From assembly GCF_002913225.1 (NCBI RefSeq), contig NZ_PPAW01000034.1:1-44415 (forward strand): 44,415 nucleotides of DNA, written 5' to 3'. Both the position numbers and the translations under genes were made by a program. The number at the start of each line of letters is the position of its first letter. The stretch's first letter is position 1. The notes under the pieces are model-generated. The model ran no database searches and was not told where the DNA came from. It saw only the letters and a program-made list of their open reading frames with translations. Source of the stretch: Campylobacter concisus. GTDB lineage: Bacteria; Campylobacterota; Campylobacteria; Campylobacterales; Campylobacteraceae. This document shows, in pieces, positions 14,392 through 23,469 of this stretch.

Positions 14392-17367
14392 ATGAGTGAT
14401 GCACGTATAGGAAGACGTTCATTTTTAAAGCTAGCCGCACTAGGTGCTGGCACCACAATGGCTTTTGGACAAAATGATACGATAAGACACGCTAGCGCAG
14501 AGGAGATAAAAGATCCTTTCCCTGGCTCAAAAAAGGTTAGAACTATTTGTTCTATTTGCTCAGCAGGCTGTGGTATCGAGGCTGAGGTACAAGATGGTGT
14601 TTGGGTTCGTCAAGATATGGCGATGTTTCACCCGATATCTCAAGGCTCACACTGCTCAAAAGGTATCGATCAGATCGACCTTACACACAGCAAACAACGC
14701 ATCAAATATCCTATGAAAAAGGTTGATGGCAAATGGCAGAGAATTTCATGGGATCAAGCTGTAAATGAGATCGGCGATAAGATGCTTCAGATCCGCAAAG
14801 AAGATGGCCCTGATAGTGTTGTTTTCTTAGGTTCTGCTAAATTTAACAACGAGCAAGCATATTACTTTAGAAAATTTGCTGCGTTTTGGGGCACAAACAG
14901 CAACGACCACGTAGCAAGAATTTGACATAGCGCAACAGTCGCCGGTGTGGCGAATACTTGGGGTTATGGCGCGATGACAAACCACTTTGGAGATATGGCT
15001 GCAAATTCAAAATGTATATTTATAATAGGTGCAAACCCAGCTGTGGCAAACCCAGTTGGCGGCATGAAGCACACTTTGCAAGCAAAAGATAGAAACAACG
15101 CAAAAGTGATCGTAGCTGATCCAAACTTTACAAAATCAGCTGCACACGCTGACCTTTATCTAAGACAAAGATCAGGCACTGATATAGCACTTGTTTATGG
15201 CCTTATCCACATCATCTTAAAAAATGGCTGGGAAGATAAAGAATTTATAAAAAATAGAACTTATGGTATAGACGAGATAGCAAAAGAGGCTGAGCACTGG
15301 ACACCAGAGGTTACATCTGATGTTACTGGCGTGCCAGTTGATAAGCTAATGGAAGCTGCAAATATCCTAGCTCACACAAAACCAGGCACTGTTGTTTGGG
15401 CGCTTGGTATCACTCAGCACTCAGTTGGTAGCTCAAATACTAGAATTTTACCTATCCTTCAACTAATCCTAGGCAACATGGGCAAACCAGGCGGTGGCTG
15501 TAACATCATCCGTGGTCACGACAACGTTCAAGGCTCAACCGATATGTGTAACCTCTCAGACAGCTTGCCGATGTATTACGGACTAACTGACGCGGCTTGG
15601 AAGTATTACTGCCAAGGCTGGGGTGTTGATTATGACGAGTTTATCAAACGCTTTGCAGTCTCAACCAAAGAGCCAAAACAAGGCGGCACACCAGTTAAAA
15701 ACACTGTTTTTGAAGAGTATTACTACCACGATCCTAAAAATCCAGAGGATAGAAACTGGAGAAATGAAAAGGGCTGGTCACTTTCAAAATGGTGGCAAGG
15801 CGTCTTAAAAGAGGAAAATACATTTAGCAGTGGTGCATTAAGGGTTCTTTGGGTGCAAGGAACTGGTCTTACATCTATGGCGCACCTAGCTAAAATTCAA
15901 GAAGCAGCTTCAAAACTAGATATGATCGTCGTAGCCGAGCCATTTGTAAATGAAATTTCTATCCTTTCAGATAGAAAAGATGGCGTTTATATCTTGCCGG
16001 TGGCAACTGCCTTTGAAAATGAAGGTCACTTAAACGCTACAAACCGCTCAGGTCAGTGGAGAACAAAAGTCGTTGATCCACTTTATGAAAGCAAGGGCGA
16101 TCACGAAGTAATGTTTGCATTTGCTAAGAAATTTGGCTTTTACGATGAGTATGTAAAAGGCATGAAGATGGCTGTTGTAGATAGAGAGCTAAAACAAGTC
16201 AAAGATGACTTTGTATGGCCAGATGATGCGACAAATGAGATAGCAAGGGTTGGAAATTCTATCGGTTATGGCGGCAGAACTGCTGAGATGTTTAGACGTC
16301 ACCAAGCAAACTGGGATAAATTTGACCCAGATACGCTAATAGGTCTTGGCGGCGAGGTAAAAGGTGAGTACTACGGCAAGCCGTGGCCAGCATGGGATGA
16401 AAAACACCCTGGCACACCGATACTTTACGATATGAGCAAGTCTTATGCTGAGGGCGGTTCTGGCTTTAGAAACCGTTTTGGCTTAGAGCATAACGGCGTT
16501 AGCCAGCTAGCTAGCGAAGAGAGCACACTTGTTGGCTCAGCCATAAAAGGTGGCTACCCACAAATCACAAGAGATAATATAGAAAAAGTCCTAGGCATCA
16601 CTCTAACAGAAGAAGAGAAAGCTAAGATCGGACCAAGCTGGAGCATGGACTACAGCGGTATCATCTTAGAAAAATGCCGTGAAAAAGGGGTCGTGCCGTA
16701 TGGCAACGCAAGGGCTAGAGCTATCGTTTGGGAATTCCTTGATCCTATCCCAAAACATAGAGAGCCTATCCACTCACCACGCTGGGATCTTGTCCAAAAG
16801 TATCCGACATTTGATGATCAAGCTAGAAATTTCCGTGTTTCTACTAAATTTAAGTCAGAGCAACAAGCAAAAGACTGGTCAAAAGAGTTCCCTATCGTAT
16901 TTAGTACGCAACGCGTCGTAAATTTAAGTGGTGCGGGAATGATCGAAAGAACAAGTAAATACCTCTCAGCTATCACACCTGAGATGTTTGCTAACGTTCA
17001 CCCTGAGCTTGCTTTAAAATACGGCATAAAAGATCGCGATATGATGTGGATCCACAGCCCACAAGGCACGAAGATCAAAGTAAGGTGCTATCACAGCTAT
17101 ATGGTAACTCCAGATAGAATTTGTATGCCTTACAACTTCGCTGGCGTTATGCAAGGTGTCGATCTCTCAGCTCGCTACCCAGAGGGCACCAAGCCTTATG
17201 TTATCGGCGAGAGCTTTAACACAGTTACTAACTACGGATTTGACCCTGTTACTCAAATTTCAGAATTTAACGCAGGTCTTTGCCGCATAGAAAAAGCTGA
17301 AGAGAATACCTTTAAAACATCGTTTTATCACGAGTATGGCGAGAGAGACGCCTTAGGTAAAGAGTAA
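14392..17367 (+). CDS. fdhA: formate dehydrogenase catalytic subunit, selenocysteine-containing (Sec178, UGA read-through)
   Basis: A 991-residue molybdenum/tungsten bis-pterin enzyme that oxidises formate to CO2 in the periplasm. The N-terminus carries a Tat signal (GRRSFLKLAALGAG). The 4Fe-4S site is C53, C56, C60, C88 with the following Lys90. The frame meets TGA at 14923-14925 within HVARI-U-HSATVAG, exactly where FdhA proteins have the metal-binding Cys/Sec. The downstream frame continues for 813 codons with full FdhA sequence (FIIGANPAVANPVGG; LGNMGKPGGGCNIIRGHDNVQG), so the UGA encodes Sec178. A SECIS-like hairpin follows, and selA/selB lie upstream. The C-terminal molybdopterin-dinucleotide-binding domain is complete. 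Automated callers will split this gene into 177- and 806-residue pieces. Confidence 0.96.
14923..14953 (+). promoter_or_regulatory. Sec UGA codon and SECIS-like hairpin in fdhA
   Basis: The UGA (14923-14925) is followed after 13 bases by a perfect 5-bp stem TCGCC (14939-14943) / GGCGA (14949-14953) closing the loop GGTGT. Bacterial SECIS elements such as that of E. coli fdhF have a short apical stem about 11 bases after the UGA and a GU-containing GGUCU-type loop read by SelB. Spacing and loop agree well with that pattern. Confidence 0.8.
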
Positions 17368-17377
17368 GGAGAGAAAA

Positions 17378-17938
17378 ATGGCAAGAATGAAATTTTTTGT
17401 AGATACTAATAGATGTATCAGCTGCTATGGATGTCAAGTCGCTTGCTCTTCTGCTCACGAGCTTCCGGTTGGAATTTATAGAAGAAAGGTTATCACACTT
17501 CACGATGGTATCGAGGGCAAAGAGGTTTCAACTACTATCGCATGCCAGCACTGCACCGACGCGCCTTGCGAGCAAGTTTGCCCGGTTGATTGTTTCTACA
17601 TTAGAGCTGATGGCATCGTGCTTCACGATAAAAACAAGTGCATAGGCTGTGGATACTGCCTATATGCTTGCCCATTTGGTGCGCCGCAGTTCCCTAAAGA
17701 CGGGGCATTTGGCGTAAAAGGCGTAATGGATAAATGCACTATGTGTGCAGGTGGTCCAGAGCCAACTAACTCACACGAGGAGAGAGAGCTTTACGGTCAA
17801 AACAGAATGGCTGAGGGCAAAGTGCCTATGTGTGCGGCTATCTGCTCTACAAACGCGCTTTTAGTTGGCGACGCTGCTGAGGTTTCAAATGTATATCGCA
17901 AACGCGTCATGCTAAGAAATACAGGACTAAACGTATAA
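17378..17938 (+). CDS. fdhB: formate dehydrogenase iron-sulfur subunit
   Basis: A 186-residue electron-transfer subunit with 17 cysteines arranged for four 4Fe-4S clusters: CISCYGCQVAC, CQHCTDAPCEQVCP, CIGCGYCLYACP, and the CTMC...CAAIC pair. It passes electrons from FdhA to a membrane quinone reductase. There is no signal peptide; it is presumably co-exported with FdhA by the Tat system. Some FdhB proteins end in a membrane helix, but this one stops at RKRVMLRNTGLNV with none. The ATG follows AAGGAGAG, 10 bp after fdhA. The cytochrome b subunit (fdhC) and fdhD, which follow fdhB in C. jejuni, are absent here: a terminator comes next. Confidence 0.93.
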   Translation: MARMKFFVDTNRCISCYGCQVACSSAHELPVGIYRRKVITLHDGIEGKEVSTTIACQHCTDAPCEQVCPVDCFYIRADGIVLHDKNKCIGCGYCLYACPFGAPQFPKDGAFGVKGVMDKCTMCAGGPEPTNSHEERELYGQNRMAEGKVPMCAAICSTNALLVGDAAEVSNVYRKRVMLRNTGLNV

Positions 17939-17942
17939 CACT

Positions 17943-17966
17943 AAGGAGGGCGCTTGCTCTCCTTTT
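17943..17966 (+). terminator. rho-independent terminator of the fdh operon
   Basis: AAGGAGGGC (17943-17951) pairs with GCTCTCCTT (17956-17964), nine pairs with one G-U, around the tetraloop GCTT, followed by TT and an AT-rich run. It lies 5 bp after the fdhB stop, so the transcript ends there. Confidence 0.8.
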
Positions 17967-18254
17967 AAATTTATAAAATTTAAATTATTTTTATGATTTT
18001 TATAATCTAAAATTTCATCAATAATTTTCTTTACCTATTAAAATTATCAAAAATATATAACTTTTTTATCTCGATATGAAATTTTTGATCTAACCCTCTA
18101 AAGCCCTAAATTTACGTAAAGTTGATTATTAGATTGTAAAAAATATTATTTATGCTTTCAAATTACATTCTTTTATGATAATCGTTTTTATTTTAATCAA
18201 AGTAAAGCATTGGTAATATTTCACTTTAAAATAATCTCACAGGTGGTTTAATTA
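17967..18254. promoter_or_regulatory. AT-rich leader region of the iron uptake operon
   Basis: This stretch of ~290 bp contains no gene. It holds the Fur-box candidate at 18176-18190 and possible -10 boxes TATGAT (18174-18179, overlapping the Fur box) and TAAAAT (18227-18232). Otherwise it is low-complexity AT sequence. The FTR1 start is preceded by AGGTGG. Confidence 0.5.
18176..18190 (+). promoter_or_regulatory. candidate Fur box upstream of the FTR1/P19 operon
   Basis: TGATAAT-C-GTTTTTA compares with the 7-1-7 Fur consensus TGATAAT-N-ATTATCA; the left half matches 7 of 7 and the right half 4 of 7. It overlaps a TATGAT -10 candidate. The orthologous C. jejuni p19 locus is iron- and Fur-regulated, which supports the reading. 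Confidence 0.55.
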
Positions 18255-20201
18255 ATGAATAAAATTTTTAAATTTATGCTTATCATGCTACTGCCTATCT
18301 GGCTTGTGGCAAAAAATGACGACTACACACAAGTCGCAGCTCAGATAAAAGAGTCATTACAAAAAGTAATAACAGAGTATAGAGCTGGCAACGTCGAGCA
18401 AGCAGTTAGCGATACTCAAAATGCTTATTTTGGTCTGTTTGAAGATGTCGAAGCTGGCATCAGAATAAACTTAGGTCAGAAAAAAGCTTACTCTATGGAG
18501 AAGCAGTTTGGCGAGATCAGAAAGGCGATAAAAGCTGGCGAAGCACCAGATGATGTGCAAAAAAGAATAGATCAGATAAATAGCGAAATCGCTGAAGTTT
18601 TGCCAGTTATTTTAAATGGACATAAGCTTGTTGGTGAGTATTCAGACAGCCCAGCACAAGCTGCTACAAGTGGCGGCTATGACACTTCTAAATTTATCCC
18701 TGAGTGGAAGGTGGCATTTGAAAATTTATCAGCTACTCTAGATAAAGCTATATCTAGCTACGAGGGCGATAAACAAGATGATGCTAAAAATTCTATCCAA
18801 GATGCTAAATTTAATGATTATAGAAACACTCAACTTGAAATCGCTGTTCGCCAATATATAGAAAATGGTAAAAGCATAGATGCTGACATCCAAAGAAAGA
18901 TGGGTGAAGCGATCAGTGGCATCGCAAATGGCATAACAAAAGATGATTTTAAAACAAAGCTAGAAGAGATCAAAAAACTAGCTTATGATGCCGTTTCAAA
19001 ACTCCCAGCTGAGACAGTAAAACTAGCAAAAGTTGATATGAGCAGTGCAGCATCTAGCGATAGCAGCGAAGATAGTGGCACAGACTACACTCAAACTGTT
19101 AAAAACATAAATGACAAAATTCAAGCAGCCATCGCGCTTTACAAAGGCGGCAATAGCGCTAAAGCTATGGGCGATATCCAAGACATCTACTTTGATGAGT
19201 TTGAAGGTAGCGGCATGGAGAACAAAGTAGGTGCGATAGATGTAAATTTAAAAACAGCTATCGAAGCTACATTTGGCAACCTTGTAGCCCTTATGAAATC
19301 AGGTGCAGACGAAAAAACACTTGAAGAGAGTGCAAGCAAGATGTCATCTCAGCTAGCAGCTGCACTTGAGAAAACTAGCGGTTCAAGCTCACCTTGGACG
19401 CTATTTATCTGGGCTCTAACTATCATCTTAAGAGAGGGTTTTGAGGCTCTTATAATCGTTGCAGCCGTCGTTGCATATCTTGTAAAAACTGGCAATGCAA
19501 AATCTATGGGCAAGGTCGTATATAGCTCAGTTGGCGTAGCTGTCATCTTAAGCTTTGTCATGGCTTGGATAATGAATGTCATCTTTGGCGAGGCAGCAGG
19601 TCAAAAAAGAGAGCTTATGGAAGGCATCACGATGCTTGTTGCTGTGGGACTTCTATTTTACGTTGGCTTCTGGCTTCTTTCAAATGCTGGTGCTAAAAAA
19701 TGGAACGACTATATCAAATCTCACGTATCTGAGTCTATCTCAAGTGGCTCAAGCACGGCGCTTTGGTGGACTGTATTTTTAGCGGTATTTAGAGAGGGCG
19801 CTGAGACAGTGCTATTTTATCAAGCGCTTATCTTTGACGCAAAAGACTCAGCTGGCTACTCAATGATCGCAGCTGGCTTTGTCGTAGGCCTTATCGTTCT
19901 TTTGATAGTCTATTTCTTATTTAAAATTTTCGCTGTTAAAATTCCTATTAAGCAATTTTTTATATTTACATCAGCGATCATCTTTTACATGTCGATCGTC
20001 TTTGTTGGCAAGGGCGTTGGTGAGCTAGTTGAGGGCAAAATTTTCATCCCAACTATCATAAAAGGACTTAGCTTCCCTGACTGGATGAGAGACTGGCTAG
20101 GACTTATGCCATATTATGAGAGCTTAGTACCTCAAATCATTATGGTGCTTGCCCTAATTATAGGCATCGTTATCATGAAATCAAAACAAAATAAAAACTA
20201 A
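18255..20201 (+). CDS. FTR1-family high-affinity iron permease with periplasmic repeat domain
   Basis: A 648-residue protein. A signal peptide (KFMLIMLLPIWLVAK) leads a ~360-residue periplasmic region with three related segments: DYTQVAAQIKESLQKVITEY..., ENLSATLDKAISSYEGDKQDDAKNSIQDA..., and DYTQTVKNINDKIQAAIALYKGGNSAKAMGDIQD.... Then come about seven membrane helices with the two iron-permease motifs, REGFEALI near residue 393 and REGAETVLF near residue 512. These REGxE glutamates bind and move ferric iron in FTR1 permeases. It matches C. jejuni Cj1658 and is followed 20 bp later by P19, its partner, so the pair likely captures and imports periplasmic iron. The ATG follows AGGTGG; upstream lies the Fur-box candidate. 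Confidence 0.9.
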   Translation: MNKIFKFMLIMLLPIWLVAKNDDYTQVAAQIKESLQKVITEYRAGNVEQAVSDTQNAYFGLFEDVEAGIRINLGQKKAYSMEKQFGEIRKAIKAGEAPDDVQKRIDQINSEIAEVLPVILNGHKLVGEYSDSPAQAATSGGYDTSKFIPEWKVAFENLSATLDKAISSYEGDKQDDAKNSIQDAKFNDYRNTQLEIAVRQYIENGKSIDADIQRKMGEAISGIANGITKDDFKTKLEEIKKLAYDAVSKLPAETVKLAKVDMSSAASSDSSEDSGTDYTQTVKNINDKIQAAIALYKGGNSAKAMGDIQDIYFDEFEGSGMENKVGAIDVNLKTAIEATFGNLVALMKSGADEKTLEESASKMSSQLAAALEKTSGSSSPWTLFIWALTIILREGFEALIIVAAVVAYLVKTGNAKSMGKVVYSSVGVAVILSFVMAWIMNVIFGEAAGQKRELMEGITMLVAVGLLFYVGFWLLSNAGAKKWNDYIKSHVSESISSGSSTALWWTVFLAVFREGAETVLFYQALIFDAKDSAGYSMIAAGFVVGLIVLLIVYFLFKIFAVKIPIKQFFIFTSAIIFYMSIVFVGKGVGELVEGKIFIPTIIKGLSFPDWMRDWLGLMPYYESLVPQIIMVLALIIGIVIMKSKQNKN

Positions 20202-20221
20202 TCTTATATAAAGGAGAGGAT

Positions 20222-20743
20222 ATGAATAAAATTCTTAGTTCAGCTCTAGCACTTAGCCTAGCAGCTGGTTTTGCACTTGCTGGAGAACACCCAATCGGCG
20301 AGCCTGTAGAGGCTAATGGCATGGAGATAGCTGCAGTTTATCTTGAGCCAATCGACATGGAGCCAAAAGGCGTTGATCTAGCTCCAAGCTTGGCTGACCT
20401 TCACTTAGAGGCTGACATCCACGCTATAAAAGGCAACAAAAACGGCTTTGGCGAAGGCGAGTGGATCCCATACCTAAAGATCAACTATGAGCTAAAAAAC
20501 CTTGATAATGGTAAAACTAAAAAAGGTACATTTATGCCAATGGTTGCAAGCGATGGCCCACACTACGGCGCTAACGTAAAAATGGATACAGGTGTTGGTA
20601 ACTATGAGCTTAAATTCCACATTGACAATCCAGAAAAACAAGGCTTTGGTCGCCACGCTGACAAAGAGACTGGTGTTGGTAAATGGTTTGAGCCTTTCAC
20701 AACAACTTATAAATTTCAATGGACAGGTGGTCCTGTTAAATAA
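20222..20743 (+). CDS. p19: periplasmic iron-transport protein P19 (Tpd family)
   Basis: A 173-residue precursor with a signal peptide cleaved after ALA (LAAGFALA/GEHPIGEP). The mature part is a single immunoglobulin-like beta domain with conserved metal-site segments HPIGEPVEANGMEI, HLEADIHAIKGN, MPMVASDGPHYGANVKM and GFGRHADKETGVGKWFEPF. In C. jejuni P19 is a copper-containing dimer needed for growth on low iron and thought to feed the FTR1 permease. Here it lies 20 bp after the permease gene with a strong AAAGGAGAGG ribosome site, suggesting high expression. A terminator directly after it separates it from the rest of the locus. Confidence 0.93.
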   Translation: MNKILSSALALSLAAGFALAGEHPIGEPVEANGMEIAAVYLEPIDMEPKGVDLAPSLADLHLEADIHAIKGNKNGFGEGEWIPYLKINYELKNLDNGKTKKGTFMPMVASDGPHYGANVKMDTGVGNYELKFHIDNPEKQGFGRHADKETGVGKWFEPFTTTYKFQWTGGPVK

Positions 20744-20750
20744 TCACTTT

Positions 20751-20771
20751 GGGGCGTTCTCGCCCCTTTTT
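20751..20771 (+). terminator. rho-independent terminator/attenuator after p19
   Basis: GGGGCG (20751-20756) pairs perfectly with CGCCCC (20761-20766) around TTCT, followed by five T. It lies 7 bp after p19 and 23 bp before the next gene of the same locus, so it probably lowers read-through into the downstream membrane and ABC genes. Confidence 0.75.
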
Positions 20772-20794
20772 AAAAATTCTCATAGGGTTTAGTT

Positions 20795-22174
20795 ATGTCA
20801 ATTTACTTCTATCAGGTCTTTTTAGCCCTCCTTGGATTTACGCTTTTTGCTGCCTTAAATAACAATGGCAAAAGTTTAAAAACGGTCTTTTTACCATCAT
20901 TTCTTGGCGTTGTTGCTGGTGTGCTTATCTTTAAAGCTGCTCGTCATGCGCTTGTTGATGACCAGTTTAAAATTTTCATCGATTCAGTGACACTGGTTTT
21001 TCTACTAATTAGCATTTTATGGATATTTTTCGAGCTTAAGATAGCAAAAATCGTAACATTTTTTATTTTAGGCATCGGCTTTGGCTTTGGTTATAGCTCA
21101 AGTAGCGCATTGTTCCCGCTATTTGGCGGCGAGCTGCTTGACACGCTTTCAGTTATTAGCTTCTTTTTGATGATCTTTGCGATGATCTTGATGCTGTTTT
21201 TATTTTTCTTTATTTCAAATTTAAAAGCTAGCATCCCATCATTAGTAGCTAAAATTTTAGCTCTTATCACATTAGTCTTTTTATTAGTTGATAGAAGCTC
21301 ACAAACTGCACTTGAGCTTTTACGTGCAGGCGCTTTAAAGATAAGTAGCGAGCTAAATTCTCAAATTTTATCTATCAGTGCAAAAGGCATTTATGTCACA
21401 GAATTTAGTGCCTATTTTTACATAGTAGTGATCCTACTTTTATGCATCATCGCACTTTGCTTTATGCCAAAAAGTATCGACAAGAGCACATTTGGCTCTA
21501 TCAAATACCGCTTTACAAAAGCCATTAGAGAAAATGTCTTTGACAATGCAAAATTTGCATTTTGCAGCGTTTTAATAGCGCTTGGATTTTCACTTTATTT
21601 TGATCTTTACGCATCTCGCCCACCTCAAATTTCAGAGCCGGTCTTGGTTGAGCCAGTGGGAGATAAATTTATATTTGATGTTGATATGTTAAAAGATAAT
21701 GAACTTCACAGATTTGCCTACATCACAGATGAGGGCAAGCAGATAAGATTTTTCTTGCTAAACCGCTTTAGCGACCGCCCATCTCCAGTCATCGTCTTTG
21801 ACTCGTGCATGATCTGCGGCGACATGGGCTATATCAAGAAAGGAAACGACCTTATCTGCATCTCTTGTAACGTCAGAATTTTCTTGCCGTCAGTTGGTAA
21901 AGAGGGCGGTTGTAACCCAATCCCTATGGCATTTACCTTTGATGGTAAAAATATCATAGTTGATTACAAAACGATCGTCGCAGGGGCAAACTACTTTAGC
22001 AAGGTCGTCGAAAAGATGGTGCTTGACCCAGTTAGTCGCAAAAAGGTGAGCAATCTTGATTCAAGATCATATTTATACTACGGACGCACATATTTCTTTG
22101 AGAGCAACGAAACTCAGGCGAAATTTGAAGCAAATCCAGAAAAATATGTAGAAACAAATGGAACGTTAAAATGA
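20795..22174 (+). CDS. DUF2318-type Fe-S membrane protein of the P19 iron locus, with YHS-like tail
   Basis: A 459-residue protein with about eight to nine membrane helices in the first 270 residues. A periplasmic domain follows: FDSCMICGDMGYIKKGNDLICISC (Cys338, Cys341 and a later ICISC pair) with GGCNPIPM, the DUF2318 signature expected to bind a metal or cluster. The last ~45 residues (DPVSRKKVSN..YLYYGRTYFFESNETQAKFEANPEKYV) read like a YHS domain in which the usual cysteines are Ser, Glu and Asn. It corresponds to Cj1660 in the C. jejuni iron locus. A role in reduction or handling of iron is plausible, but unproven. Start ATG follows AGGGTTTAGTT, a weak site. It overlaps the next gene by 4 bp (ATGA). 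Confidence 0.8.
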   Translation: MSIYFYQVFLALLGFTLFAALNNNGKSLKTVFLPSFLGVVAGVLIFKAARHALVDDQFKIFIDSVTLVFLLISILWIFFELKIAKIVTFFILGIGFGFGYSSSSALFPLFGGELLDTLSVISFFLMIFAMILMLFLFFFISNLKASIPSLVAKILALITLVFLLVDRSSQTALELLRAGALKISSELNSQILSISAKGIYVTEFSAYFYIVVILLLCIIALCFMPKSIDKSTFGSIKYRFTKAIRENVFDNAKFAFCSVLIALGFSLYFDLYASRPPQISEPVLVEPVGDKFIFDVDMLKDNELHRFAYITDEGKQIRFFLLNRFSDRPSPVIVFDSCMICGDMGYIKKGNDLICISCNVRIFLPSVGKEGGCNPIPMAFTFDGKNIIVDYKTIVAGANYFSKVVEKMVLDPVSRKKVSNLDSRSYLYYGRTYFFESNETQAKFEANPEKYVETNGTLK

Positions 22175-23469
22175 AAAATATGCAACTAAGAATGATAAAA
22201 AGCTCGATCACGGGCTCAAAGGTGCAAAAGACGATGGCGTTTATCACCATCTTGCTAGCTGCTCTTTTGATAGCTTGCATGCTAAATATCACGCTTAAAA
22301 TAGGCGATCAAGTGGCAAGCGAGCTTAGAGGATATGGCTCAAATATCGTCGTTTTACCACGCGGTGAGAGCCTAAGCATCGAGATCGAGGGTAAAAATTT
22401 CACCCCACTAAAATCACAAAATTTACTCCCAGAGGCTGATCTTTATAAGATAAAAGAGATCTTTTGGAGAAATAATATCGTTGCCTTTGCGCCCTTTTTG
22501 GAGACAAAGGTCAAAGATGAAAAAGGTAATGAATTTAGCTTTGAGGGAACATATTTTGACAAAAATATCGGCTTAAAAGACGAGCCAGAATTTAGCACAG
22601 GCGTAAAGACACTTTATGGCTTTTGGGGAATTGAGGGGACTAAAAACTGGCCAAAAGATGAGAGCATGGATGAAATTTTAGTAGGAGATGAGCTTGCTAA
22701 GGCTAAAAATTTAAAAGTTGGCGACAAGCTTAGCCTTGTGGGCAAAAATGGCACAAGAGAGGTTAGTGTAGTTGGCATCTTAAAGGGTGCAGGCGACGAG
22801 ACACATAAGCTAATAGGCTCGCTCAAACTCGCTGGCGATCTCTCAGGGCATCCTGGCTCATATACAAAAGCTGAAGTCTCAGCCATGACGATCCCAGAAA
22901 ACGACCTATCGCTAAAAGCAAGAAGAAATTTAGACAACCTTGATAGCGCAGAGTATGATAAATGGTACTGCTCGGCTTATGCGGGATCGATCGCATTTCA
23001 GATAGAAGAGAATTTACCAAACGTTAGTGCAAAAGCAAGCCTTCAAGTAAGCGATGCGGAGAGTAATATCGTAAAGAAAATTCAAAGCCTAATGGGTATC
23101 GTTAGTATCATCGCCCTCGTGGTCTCAGCTATCGGCATAACGTCGCTAATGACAAGTGAAATTTATCGCCGTAAAAAAGAGATCGGCCTTTTAAAAGCCA
23201 TAGGCGCAAGCAACTTTGAAATTTACGCTCTTTTTGCTAGTGAAAGCCTTGTAGTGGCATTTTTTGCTGGTATTACGGGAGCATTTTTAGGATACGCGCT
23301 AAGCTACGTGATGTCTTACATCATCTTTTCTCACGGCATCGGTATAGCGTGGATCGTGCTGCCAATAAGCGTGGCATTTGCCTTGCTCATCTCAGTCGTT
23401 GGCTCGCTAATGCCAATGAGAAACGTCATAAATTTACTACCTGCGGAGGTGCTATATGACCGCAAATAG
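22171..23469 (+). CDS. ABC transporter permease, FtsX/MacB-like (iron locus)
   Basis: A 432-residue permease with one N-terminal helix (MAFITILLAALLIACML), a large periplasmic MacB-type core domain of ~240 residues, and three C-terminal helices in the FtsX arrangement (IVSIIALVVSAIGITSLMTSEIYRRKKEIGLLKAIGAS is the cytoplasmic coupling motif). The segment KKEIGLLKAIGA is diagnostic of this family. It corresponds to Cj1661 and forms a heterodimer with the next permease, powered by the ATPase encoded third. The substrate is unknown; MacB-like systems usually act on periplasmic substrates rather than importing. Its start overlaps the previous stop and its end overlaps the next start. Confidence 0.85.
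   Translation: MKNMQLRMIKSSITGSKVQKTMAFITILLAALLIACMLNITLKIGDQVASELRGYGSNIVVLPRGESLSIEIEGKNFTPLKSQNLLPEADLYKIKEIFWRNNIVAFAPFLETKVKDEKGNEFSFEGTYFDKNIGLKDEPEFSTGVKTLYGFWGIEGTKNWPKDESMDEILVGDELAKAKNLKVGDKLSLVGKNGTREVSVVGILKGAGDETHKLIGSLKLAGDLSGHPGSYTKAEVSAMTIPENDLSLKARRNLDNLDSAEYDKWYCSAYAGSIAFQIEENLPNVSAKASLQVSDAESNIVKKIQSLMGIVSIIALVVSAIGITSLMTSEIYRRKKEIGLLKAIGASNFEIYALFASESLVVAFFAGITGAFLGYALSYVMSYIIFSHGIGIAWIVLPISVAFALLISVVGSLMPMRNVINLLPAEVLYDRK

Noticed and set aside
14392-14925. fdhA as a truncated gene or pseudogene ending at TGA 14923-14925
   Set aside because: FdhA sequence continues in the same frame right after the TGA, the codon falls at the known Cys/Sec active-site position, selA/selB are adjacent, and a SECIS-like hairpin follows.
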